Assembly (NCBI GenBank): GCA_965212205.1
Contig: CBDBUX010000011.1
Span: 248,001-312,000, forward strand
Length of the DNA: 64,000 nt
Origin: JAHEJJ01 sp965212205
GTDB taxonomy: Bacteria > Bacteroidota > Bacteroidia > Flavobacteriales > Flavobacteriaceae
Reading direction: 5' to 3'
Below the pieces are notes generated by a model. It saw nothing but the letters and a program-made list of their open reading frames with translations, made no database searches and was not told where the DNA came from. The position numbers were made by a program, and so were the translations under genes. Positions 49,775 through 57,987 of the stretch are shown one piece after another. The first letter of the stretch is position 1. Every line of letters starts with the position of its first letter.

Positions 49775-51298
49775 TTATAATTCCATCATTTTAAATAACC
49801 AGGCAAGTCCGAAAACAGACAGTGTGATGATGATCGGACCAAAGAATCCGGCAAACAATCCGCCAAAGCGAAAATCTTTCTGTTCCAGTTTTCCAGTGCT
49901 GAAAGCAATCGCGTTCGGAGGTGTGGAAATAGGAAGGAACAAGGCCGTTGACGCGCTTAATCCTATCACCAGCGGCAGGATTACAGGGTTGTCAAAGGCA
50001 AGGATCAGACTGATTGGGATCAGGATGGTAGCGGTAGCTGTATTACTCATGATATTAGACATGATCACGGTCAGAAATGCAAAACCGATCACGATCAGAT
50101 AAAAATTAAGATCAAAATTGGCCAGCTTATCCACATAATAACTCGCCAGTCCGGTATCTTTTATAGCAAGTCCCAGCGTTAGTCCGCCTGCCACCAACAT
50201 CAAGGTATCCCAGGGCAGCTTTCTTACATCATCCCCGGTTATGATCCCCGACATGGTAAGAAGTACAATAGGTAGAAAGGACACCATAGCGGCTGGTACT
50301 CCATGGATCTTTTCGGTAAGCCATAGCAAAAGGGTAACTCCTAATACAGAAAGGACCACCCTTCTTTTGATCCTTTCGAATCTGTAGTTGGGATCGGAGG
50401 GCTTAAGGGAAACATCTTCCAATTCTATAATCATCGGTTTTTCCTTCGGAATATATTTACGCGCCAGGGCAAACCAGAAAAGCAAGGTCAGAAGAATGGC
50501 AATAGGAAAACCTACCATCATCCACTCCAGAAAGCCTATCGCATAACCATGATTGTTCAAGGCTTCCACAGCGATCGCGTTAGGTGGCGAACCAATCAGC
50601 GTACCCATGCCTCCAATGGAGGCAGCACCGGAAACTCCAATGAGTATGGCCTTTGCAAAGGGTGATTTTGTATCAAGCGTGCCGATAAATGGCATCACCG
50701 AGGCGATCATCATTGCAGTAGTGGCCGTATTCGACATGATCATCGAAAAGAGGGCCGTGGTAAGCATCAGCCCCAATAATATATACCTGGGTTTGGTACC
50801 AAACTTTGAGATCGACATCTGGAACACCGTACGATCGAGCTTGGTTTTGCTCATGGCTTCGGCGATAAAAAAGCCGCCCAGCATGAGCCAGATCACACTA
50901 CTCGACCAGGAATTCACATATTCTATAAGGTGTTCCCGAACATTATCTGGATCCACCTTGTAGTAGTAATTGCTCATCGAAAAGATCAATCCGCCAAATA
51001 CCATCAAACCCACTGCAAAAGGGGGTATCGCTTCAGAAACCCATAGCCCGATGGCCAGGATAAGTACAAAGAGAACAGTAAGCTGCGCCTCGTTCATGGC
51101 CGGCTCATAAAGCAAATAGGTTATGCCTCCGGCAGCTATGATGCTGAGTAAAAAATAAATGATCTTGCTTTGGATGTCGACGACCCGCTGAATTTCCGAC
51201 AGGATCTTCATCGACGCGGTTCTGGAATCTGCCATAACGCTGAGTGAAATCAATGAAAAAGCAAAAGTACAAAGGAAAGCTTTTCCATGTCTCAACAA
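49775..51298 (-). CDS. SLC13/DASS family anion permease
   Basis: A sodium-coupled or related dicarboxylate/sulfate-type transporter. It has about 11-12 hydrophobic segments, and two SNT motifs (SMIMSNTATTAMM in the first half and IMSNTATATIL in the second) that build the substrate and sodium sites. GSPPNAIA and STPPNAIAFS form the paired P-loops of the fold. The frame from 51298 gives 507 aa, with an odd N-terminus that looks like a signal peptide. ATG at 51235 (MADSRTASMK) is the more likely start, giving 486 aa. The substrate (succinate, citrate or sulfate) is undetermined. Confidence 0.88.
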   Translation of the reverse strand: MLRHGKAFLCTFAFSLISLSVMADSRTASMKILSEIQRVVDIQSKIIYFLLSIIAAGGITYLLYEPAMNEAQLTVLFVLILAIGLWVSEAIPPFAVGLMVFGGLIFSMSNYYYKVDPDNVREHLIEYVNSWSSSVIWLMLGGFFIAEAMSKTKLDRTVFQMSISKFGTKPRYILLGLMLTTALFSMIMSNTATTAMMIASVMPFIGTLDTKSPFAKAILIGVSGAASIGGMGTLIGSPPNAIAVEALNNHGYAIGFLEWMMVGFPIAILLTLLFWFALARKYIPKEKPMIIELEDVSLKPSDPNYRFERIKRRVVLSVLGVTLLLWLTEKIHGVPAAMVSFLPIVLLTMSGIITGDDVRKLPWDTLMLVAGGLTLGLAIKDTGLASYYVDKLANFDLNFYLIVIGFAFLTVIMSNIMSNTATATILIPISLILAFDNPVILPLVIGLSASTALFLPISTPPNAIAFSTGKLEQKDFRFGGLFAGFFGPIIITLSVFGLAWLFKMMEL

Positions 51299-51392
51299 AT
51301 CTCAAAAACTATAAGGAATATTATTTGAATCCGTCGGTATGTATCAATTCGAGAAATCAAATTAATTACAGCATCGAATTCTTGTAGAACCC

Positions 51393-52991
51393 TTAGTTTT
51401 GAGTACAGACCCCTTCGCGCATATCCTTCTCAGTGGGATTGTATAGATTACCAGTGGTCACAAAGACCCCATTGATCTTACCATTGGCAAACAAGTTTTT
51501 GATGCTGCAGTAGTCGTAAAGCCCCGAATTCGTTTCAAAAATCATGTCATTCCCAACATTTATTAGTTTTTCCAGTCCGAGGAGTTGCGTAAGCATAAAG
51601 TTGTCTTCTAATGCGAAGGTCCCGCCAACACTCTGGAGATTGGAAAATCCTTTGATGTTTTCCAAATCGAAATTTTCCTGCATTATCATGTCCTTTCCAA
51701 CAGAATTTAAGTTCTCCAGCCCATCCATCGATTTTAATTTCGGCGAGCGACTGATGACCAGATCACCTTTTACCGTTTTGAGATTTTGCAGCCCACTTAA
51801 GCTGATCAGGTTGGGATTGAAGTTGATCAAACACTGACCAGCGACGCTGGTGAGGCCCTCTAATCCTTCCAAATTTGCCAGTTTGTTATTGCCCTGTACT
51901 ACGAGACGACTTACGGTATTTAGCCGATTTAAACCTGTAAGGTTTATCAGATTATTGTTCTGATTGATGTTTAGTAAGCCGGCTTTTGTAAGTGAATTAA
52001 GCCCTTCGAGTGAACTGAGCAGAGGATTATCTTCTATCCGAAGCGTTTCCCCTACCTCTGAGAGGCTTTCCAGCGCATCCAGATCTCGAAGGGTGGTGTT
52101 ATTGGAAATTACCAGATCCAAACCAGTCATGATTATGTTTTCCAGTCCTCTAAGGCTCTGCAAAGAAGGATTACCCTTTATGACCAGGTCGGAATTAGCT
52201 TTTTCCAGCTCAGCCAAGGCACCGATATCCCCCAGAAAAGCATTACCCTCAATAACAAGTCGGCCTCCTGTAGACTGTAATTGATCGAGACCCTCTAAAC
52301 TTTGTAGTATCGGGTTTATTAAAACTTTCAGATTTTTTGAAATCGAGGTCAGGTGGTCAAGTCCGGTGAAGTCTGTAAGCTCAGTTTGGGCTACTTCCAG
52401 ATCACCTTGTAGTTTGTTTAGATTTCGCAGTGGCGTCAGATCGGTAATATCCACAGAATTATCTTTGTTACCTATGATCAGATCGCCTTCAATTTTATTG
52501 TAGCCCTGTGCGCCAAAATCGTTTACCTCTTGTTGGGTAAGCAGCAATACGTTGGCTGTGATTTTCTTTTGATCTGTAGCAAAGAAGAATAAGGGACTCT
52601 CGGTCTTTAAACCACCTTTGTCTTTGGCGATTACTTTCCACACATAATTTTGCCCAGTATCGATCAGGTCCAGTGTATGCTGTGCTGTGGAGAGGTCCTG
52701 TGCTATTAATTCGAGTTCCGAAGCATCCGGCCCGAAGTATAGGTTGTAGGTAAGCTTATCCTTATCAGGATCCGATGCTTCCCAACTCAAAACCAGGTCA
52801 AAAAATTCGGGCGTGGTGCTCCCATTTTCCGGTGTCGGATTCGTAGGTGCTTCGGGTGCCCGGTTTTGCACTTCCTGCTCTGTATTATTTTGTTCGACAA
52901 CCTCGACAGGGGCCTGCGGATCGTCTTTGCTGCAGGCTGATAGCAATAATAAGCATGCAAGGATCAGAAAAAGTTCTCTTAGGGTTTTCAT
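51393..52991 (-). CDS. surface lipoprotein with FN3 domain and leucine-rich-like repeats
   Basis: A 532-aa lipoprotein (Cys20 in LSAC). A Thr/Gln/Pro linker is followed by a fibronectin III-like domain at about residues 47-145 (PTNPTPENGSTT through YVWKVIAKDKGG). Residues 150-505 form a repeat of about 23 residues with an L-x-I/V-x-x-N-P/x-L-x-x-L-x-G-L pattern, similar to receptor-L/LRR-type solenoid proteins of Bacteroidota. It is probably exposed at the surface and binds a ligand. A putative operator at 53069-53090 links it to the histidine kinase operon. Confidence 0.85.
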   Translation of the reverse strand: MKTLRELFLILACLLLLSACSKDDPQAPVEVVEQNNTEQEVQNRAPEAPTNPTPENGSTTPEFFDLVLSWEASDPDKDKLTYNLYFGPDASELELIAQDLSTAQHTLDLIDTGQNYVWKVIAKDKGGLKTESPLFFFATDQKKITANVLLLTQQEVNDFGAQGYNKIEGDLIIGNKDNSVDITDLTPLRNLNKLQGDLEVAQTELTDFTGLDHLTSISKNLKVLINPILQSLEGLDQLQSTGGRLVIEGNAFLGDIGALAELEKANSDLVIKGNPSLQSLRGLENIIMTGLDLVISNNTTLRDLDALESLSEVGETLRIEDNPLLSSLEGLNSLTKAGLLNINQNNNLINLTGLNRLNTVSRLVVQGNNKLANLEGLEGLTSVAGQCLINFNPNLISLSGLQNLKTVKGDLVISRSPKLKSMDGLENLNSVGKDMIMQENFDLENIKGFSNLQSVGGTFALEDNFMLTQLLGLEKLINVGNDMIFETNSGLYDYCSIKNLFANGKINGVFVTTGNLYNPTEKDMREGVCTQN

Positions 52992-53068
52992 GATAATCGT
53001 TTTTGAATTCTAATGTAATTTCCCTCTATATCGTTAAGGAAACATCAGTAGTATTCTTTGTTTTTATC

Positions 53069-53090
53069 CTTCAGGGAAAACCCTTATCGT
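53069..53090 (-). promoter_or_regulatory. putative operator, copy 1
   Basis: TTCAGGG-AAAA-CCCTTAT: AGGGAAAACCCT at 53073-53084, 81 nt before the LRR-like lipoprotein start. Shares the AGGG-N4-CCCT core with the sites at 55088 and 57806. Confidence 0.6.
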
Positions 53091-53174
53091 TCATGAAAAA
53101 TGCACTATGTGAAAAAATCCCAGCCGATCCTGGGATCAGACTGGGATTGCCATATTCACATTAATTCTAATGGT

Positions 53175-55004
53175 TTATTCCAGGTACCACACATCATTGA
53201 AGAATGGAGTACCCACGCCACTTTCCTCTCCTGCAATCACCCAGATCTTGTTATTAAAGACCACCGAAGTATGGGAGCCCCTGGGATCAAATATCCCATC
53301 TTTTGAGGCTTCAAACCAGGTGATTCCGTCTTCACTAAACCAGATATCGTTGTATTCGATACTGATATTGTCGGAATCCTTTCCTCCGATGACCCAGATT
53401 TTATTGTCAAAAACAACGCTGCTCTGTACCAGCCTTTCCCCAAATTCGGCCTGATTGGTTTCAGTGGTCCAATTCACGCCATCAGTCGAGCTGTAAACAT
53501 TGTCGGAGTGGCCGGCGATATACCACATACGGTTGTTGAAGACCAGGGCAGAGAAACCACGACAGCAGAATCCTGCGGTGTCTGTTTCAAGTACCCAGTT
53601 TATTCCATCTGAACTGCTCCAGACTTCTTCGGCAAATACAGAGCTGGAACTAATGTTCCTGCCACCGAGTAGCCACATTTTACCGTTGAGTACAACCACC
53701 TTATGAATGTATCTTCCTCCGAATGTTGCATTGGCAGTGGCCTCGGTCCAGTTTACTCCGTCTGAGCTATACCAGACATCGTTGAGTTCGGTACCGCCCG
53801 AACTGCCACGACGGCCGCCTATTACCCATATCTTATTGTCGAAGATCACACTGGCATGACCCGTACGGGCAAGGAATGAGGCACTTGATGTCTCCTCGGT
53901 CCAGTTTTCACCATCGCTACTCGACCAAACATCATTGTACATCGTCCCGCCGCCTCCCACACCGGCGATCACCCACATCTTACCATTGAAGACCACCGAT
54001 GTATGGCCGTAACGTATAGCAAATCCGGCATCATTCGTAGCCTGGACACCAGCCAATGAGGCTCTGGTAGTAAAAGAACGCGTCTCAGATTCTGTGCTAC
54101 CACCTTTCCCGTCTTTAGCCACTACTCTCCAGTAATATGTAGTTTCCGGTTCCAGCTCGGAAGTCGGACTAACTGGTAGATCTGTAAAATCTGAATGAAC
54201 AAGCGTACTCGGATTGGAGTTTTTATCCAGGTAGAAATCGAAAACCACCTGGTCTCCATCAGGGTCTGAGGGAACTGCCCATTTAAATTTTACATCTACA
54301 GGATCCTGATTCTTGGCATTATTTGCAGGGATCTCTAGAGTTATGGCCGTCGGAGATGCATTCGTGGTAAAAGTGTAGGTCTCACTTACCGATTCACCTC
54401 CTTTTCCATCTTTGGCGACCACTTTCCAGAAATACATGGTATTCAATGATAGGGCGCTAGTAGTTTCGAATGAAGAATCCGATAAATCTGTCCCGACCTT
54501 AGCAGAGGGGTTTGAGTTCATATCGAGGTAAAGATCATAGGTTATGGTATCGCCATCAGGATCGGAAGAGGACTCCCAATCAAAAATGGGTGTCAGCACC
54601 ACACCGGTCTCATCCTTCTCCGGACTGCTCAGTGCGCTGGCCGATGGGGAGGCGTTAGGCGTGTTGCTGGTAGTGAAATTAAAAGTCTTTTCGGAACTCA
54701 GGCCTGCGGGATCGCTTGCAACGACTTTCCCGGAATAAGAAGTTTCCGGGCTGAGTCCGGTTTTGTTAACCTCCAGACTGTTGCTGCCCGATACCAGCGT
54801 TTCATTTTCAAGGGTTACCGTGTACACCACCGCATCTCCATCGGGGTCTACCGCTTTAGACCAGCTGATGGTGGCCGAATTCTCCAAGGCTAAGGTGGTC
54901 ACGGAAAACGTGCCTGGTGCCCGGTTTAGCTGTTCAGGTTCTTCATCTTTACTACATCCTGCCAGGATGATCAGGGCCGTCAAAAGCCATACTTCGGTTT
55001 TCAT
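53175..55004 (-). CDS. surface lipoprotein with three FN3 domains and a six-bladed propeller
   Basis: A 609-aa lipoprotein (lipobox LAGC, Cys17). Three fibronectin III-like domains (about residues 28-110, 117-215, 217-315), the second and third ending in YYWRVVAKDGKGG or a close form. Then six propeller units of about 50 residues with a pattern V-F-(N/D)-x-K-(M/I)-W-V-I-(A/G)-G and D-V-W-x-S-x-D-G-x-x-W (Kelch/galactose oxidase-like). It probably binds or presents ligands at the cell surface. A related operator sits upstream, as for the LRR-like lipoprotein and the histidine kinase. Confidence 0.88.
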   Translation of the reverse strand: MKTEVWLLTALIILAGCSKDEEPEQLNRAPGTFSVTTLALENSATISWSKAVDPDGDAVVYTVTLENETLVSGSNSLEVNKTGLSPETSYSGKVVASDPAGLSSEKTFNFTTSNTPNASPSASALSSPEKDETGVVLTPIFDWESSSDPDGDTITYDLYLDMNSNPSAKVGTDLSDSSFETTSALSLNTMYFWKVVAKDGKGGESVSETYTFTTNASPTAITLEIPANNAKNQDPVDVKFKWAVPSDPDGDQVVFDFYLDKNSNPSTLVHSDFTDLPVSPTSELEPETTYYWRVVAKDGKGGSTESETRSFTTRASLAGVQATNDAGFAIRYGHTSVVFNGKMWVIAGVGGGGTMYNDVWSSSDGENWTEETSSASFLARTGHASVIFDNKIWVIGGRRGSSGGTELNDVWYSSDGVNWTEATANATFGGRYIHKVVVLNGKMWLLGGRNISSSSVFAEEVWSSSDGINWVLETDTAGFCCRGFSALVFNNRMWYIAGHSDNVYSSTDGVNWTTETNQAEFGERLVQSSVVFDNKIWVIGGKDSDNISIEYNDIWFSEDGITWFEASKDGIFDPRGSHTSVVFNNKIWVIAGEESGVGTPFFNDVWYLE

Positions 55005-55085
55005 AATATTGCGTTTTAAATTATATCACGAAAATTCCGAAAGAAACATACCCCGGGCATCGGGCGAATTATGGGAATTTAAAAA

Positions 55086-55103
55086 TGGGGGAAAACCCTG
55101 AAA
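55086..55103 (-). promoter_or_regulatory. putative operator, copy 2
   Basis: GGGGAAAACCCT (55088-55099) followed by GAAAC. It keeps the CCCTGAA half fully and has GGG for CAGGG on the other side. It lies 83 nt before the propeller lipoprotein start. Confidence 0.55.
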
Positions 55104-55135
55104 CACTCAGTGGGGAGCTATGCATTATAGCAGAA

Positions 55136-55771
55136 TTAGCTGATCAGGCCTTTTTCCATAGCCGATTTAATGAGGCCGGCGGTATTGCGGGCCCCGAGTT
55201 TCTGAAGTAGATTGTTGCGATGGCTTTCTACAGTTTTAGAGCTGATAAATAACTTCTCTGCGATTTCAGAATTGGTGTGTTCACTGGCAACGAGATCTAG
55301 CACTTCCTTCTCGCGCCGGGTAAGCTTTGGAATAAATGAAGTGCCAGGCTGATGGCCTATGCTGTCGCTAAGTAGTATGTCTCTGACCGTTCTGGGCAGG
55401 TATATTTCGCCCTTGTAGACAGCGGTGATTGCTTTTTTGAGTTCCTGTTTCCCCGTATTTTTTAGCAGATAACCTCTGGCGCCATTCCTAAGCATGCTTT
55501 TGATAAAACCCGGTTCACTATAATTCGACAAGCCGATGATGCGAAGATCCGGATAGGATTTGTGGAGTTCTTTGGCTAGTTCCAAGCCACTGCCATCAGG
55601 CATATTGATATCGAGCAACAATATATCTGGGATTTGCAATTCTAAACCCTCGAGAAGAAGCGCACGGCGATCATAAAGATCGGTCAACTCCATATCCTGA
55701 CTGTCCTCCAGCATCGATTCAATGCCCTTTAATACCATTGGGTGATCATCTAGGATGGCGATTTTAATCAT
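55136..55771 (-). CDS. NarL/LuxR-type response regulator
   Basis: A 211-aa two-component regulator. The receiver domain (residues 1-120) has acidic DD at 8-9, the phospho-acceptor D54 (LLLDINMPDG), and a Lys in YLLKNTG. The C-terminal LuxR-type helix-turn-helix (about 148-205) includes LTRREKEVLDLVASEHTNSEIAEKLFISSKTVESHRNNLLQKL. It starts 4 nt after the stop of the histidine kinase and is certainly its partner. It probably binds the palindromic sites described upstream of the operon and of the two lipoprotein genes. Confidence 0.94.
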   Translation of the reverse strand: MIKIAILDDHPMVLKGIESMLEDSQDMELTDLYDRRALLLEGLELQIPDILLLDINMPDGSGLELAKELHKSYPDLRIIGLSNYSEPGFIKSMLRNGARGYLLKNTGKQELKKAITAVYKGEIYLPRTVRDILLSDSIGHQPGTSFIPKLTRREKEVLDLVASEHTNSEIAEKLFISSKTVESHRNNLLQKLGARNTAGLIKSAMEKGLIS

Positions 55772-55775
55772 TTAT

Positions 55776-57719
55776 CTAAGATTTTTTAAGTTTCAGGTCG
55801 ATCTGTACCGTGGTTCCATTGGGGCCTGAATCGAGATCCAGATCCCCTTTGAGATAGTTAGTTCTAGAACGAATGTTTTGCATACCAATTCCAGTACTTT
55901 CCTGCTCGATATCGAAACCCTTTCCGTTGTCCTCCACGGTAATATGTAATATGTCATCACGATGATTGATCTGTACCAGCGCTTCGCTGGCCTGAGCGTG
56001 TTTTACCACATTGGTGATAAGCTCCTGCACCATCCTATATACTGCCGTTTCGGTCTCTTTATCGAGTTTAAGCTTTTCACCAAAATACTGAAAGTTGATC
56101 TTTAATGTCGGGTTGGCCGATGCCACTTTTACACAGTATTGCCTGATGGCCTCCACCAATTCGAAATTATGCAGGGCCGGAGGGGCAAGATTATGAGAAA
56201 TCCTGCGAATTTGCTCCACGGCATTGTCGAGCATCGCGATGGCCTCCTCAAAGGCCGTTCGTTGCTTTTTTTCGAACTTTTGAGGGTCCAGGGAACTGAT
56301 CTTATATTTGATGACCGCCAGATCGCCGTTTATTCCATCATGAAGATCTTGTGCCAGTCTCACCCGCTCTTTTTCCTCTCCCTGAATTAATGCTTCTAAT
56401 TTCAATACCTCTTGCTGAGTTTTCAATCTGGTGATTTCCTGAGATTTTAATCGTTGTCTTTGGCGGAAATAGAACAGGCTTGCAATACTGATAAAGAGCA
56501 ATAGGAGCCCACCGGCTATGGCGAGTTTATTTTTATTTTCAGTTTTCAGGAGCGTATTCTCTGTATCCCTTAACCGCAATTGTTGGCGGGTCAGTTCTGC
56601 ATCTTTTTTAGCTGTTTCATACCGAATTTGAAGTGCATTGATGCTCTCTATACTTTTTTCATCAAGAAGGCTATCGTTAAGTACAACAAATAATTTATGG
56701 TGTTCCAACGCCTTTTTATACCGCTTCTGTTGTTCGTAAAATTCAAAAAGATTGTGATGTAATTCGCGCCTAACTTTTTTGGAAACACCGGCCAGGGCGA
56801 TACCCTCGTTCAGATATCCTTCAGCCTTACTATATGCACCTGACCTTAAATAGGCCTCACCCAGGTTGGCCATAGTGAGGGCCAAATCATTGGTGTAATT
56901 ATTTTGCAATTGGATCGAATAGGCAAGATTGAGGTACTCGATAGCTTTTACATACTCTTCCTGCTCCATAAAAACACTACCAATATCTGAGTAGTTTATG
57001 GCCAGGCCCCATTGATTTCCATTGCCGGTATTGAGATTGTTCGCTTTGAAATAATGATCCAGTGCATTTTCAAAGTCCTTTTGTTTATGGTATACCGATG
57101 CCAGATTGTGATGTGCATCGGCCAATCTATTGGAGTCCTGTCGTTTTTCATGGATAGCGATAGCCTGCTTATAGATTTCGATGGCATCAGAATATTTCCT
57201 GAGATCCTTATAGACTATCCCAATGCTATTCATTGTGAATCCCATAGCTGTGGAATCCTGTCTGTCCTCATATATGTCAAGGGCCTTATAATAGTTTTCA
57301 AGGCCGTTTTCCGAGTTTCCCATTTTATGAAGGATTACTCCGAGTTGAAACAAACTATTTGCCAGTCCGAATGTATCCCGTGCCTCTGCCACATAATCTC
57401 TATATTTTTCCATGGAAGATAAAGCCTGGCTGAAGTTGCCCCGCGTTCGGTGAAGCACTCCATATTTATAATGGCTTATGGCGATGTTTTTGGAGTCGGA
57501 TAAGTTCTTATAAATACGCATGGCACTATCGTTATGCGCAAAAGACCCCTCCAGGTCTTTATACATCAAAAGCCATGCAAGTCGACCATGAGCATAGCCC
57601 AGACCTGGCGAATCGACGGCGGATTTTGTCAGTTTCAGCAGACTATCTATTTCTTTATTCTGACCGAAAGTAAAGGTCTGTATAAGGATCACGGCAAGAA
57701 TCAGCAAAGGAATTCTCAT
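55776..57719 (-). CDS. TPR-containing sensor histidine kinase
   Basis: A 647-aa membrane kinase. Signal peptide or first helix to about residue 19 (LIQTFTFGQ), then a periplasmic region of TPR-type repeats (about 35-350) and a helical stretch. A transmembrane helix (about 398-420, AIAGGLLLLFISIASLFYF) is followed by a HisKA_3 segment with the phospho-accepting H460 (LAQDLHDGINGDLA), and a HATPase domain (NLAPPALHN, ELITNVVKHAQ, DNGKGFD, GIGMQNIRSRTNYL). The periplasmic TPRs are the likely sensor. Operon order: kinase, then the response regulator. Confidence 0.93.
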   Translation of the reverse strand: MRIPLLILAVILIQTFTFGQNKEIDSLLKLTKSAVDSPGLGYAHGRLAWLLMYKDLEGSFAHNDSAMRIYKNLSDSKNIAISHYKYGVLHRTRGNFSQALSSMEKYRDYVAEARDTFGLANSLFQLGVILHKMGNSENGLENYYKALDIYEDRQDSTAMGFTMNSIGIVYKDLRKYSDAIEIYKQAIAIHEKRQDSNRLADAHHNLASVYHKQKDFENALDHYFKANNLNTGNGNQWGLAINYSDIGSVFMEQEEYVKAIEYLNLAYSIQLQNNYTNDLALTMANLGEAYLRSGAYSKAEGYLNEGIALAGVSKKVRRELHHNLFEFYEQQKRYKKALEHHKLFVVLNDSLLDEKSIESINALQIRYETAKKDAELTRQQLRLRDTENTLLKTENKNKLAIAGGLLLLFISIASLFYFRQRQRLKSQEITRLKTQQEVLKLEALIQGEEKERVRLAQDLHDGINGDLAVIKYKISSLDPQKFEKKQRTAFEEAIAMLDNAVEQIRRISHNLAPPALHNFELVEAIRQYCVKVASANPTLKINFQYFGEKLKLDKETETAVYRMVQELITNVVKHAQASEALVQINHRDDILHITVEDNGKGFDIEQESTGIGMQNIRSRTNYLKGDLDLDSGPNGTTVQIDLKLKKS

Positions 57720-57802
57720 AGAAAGAAATTAATGGTCTAAATGCATGCCAAGCTACCCAAAAGGTACAAAAATAGTTTAGGAGGTTATACCCGAAACTCT
57801 TC

Positions 57803-57820
57803 TTCAGGGAAAACCCTGAT
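57803..57820 (-). promoter_or_regulatory. putative operator, copy 3
   Basis: TTCAGGG-AAAA-CCCTGAT: AGGGAAAACCCT at 57806-57817, 86 nt before the histidine kinase start and 170 nt from the divergent gyrB start. Nearly perfect palindrome of the form TTCAGGG-N4-CCCTGAA. Confidence 0.6.
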
Positions 57821-57938
57821 TTTAAGAATTATGATGCTTTATAAATGAGGAATTTTCCCTGCTGATTTTTCCACAAATATTGTTAATAACTTAAATGCTA
57901 AAAAAGTGCCAAAAAGCTATATTCCATAGGGTATTCCG

Positions 57939-57946
57939 TATATTTG
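57939..57946 (+). promoter_or_regulatory. -7 element of gyrB
   Basis: TATATTTG matches TAnnTTTG exactly, 41 nt before the gyrB ATG. No convincing TTTG 19-21 nt upstream. Confidence 0.5.
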
Positions 57947-57987
57947 TAAGATTGCAAAATTAATATTACTAAGAGCTATTTTATTAT

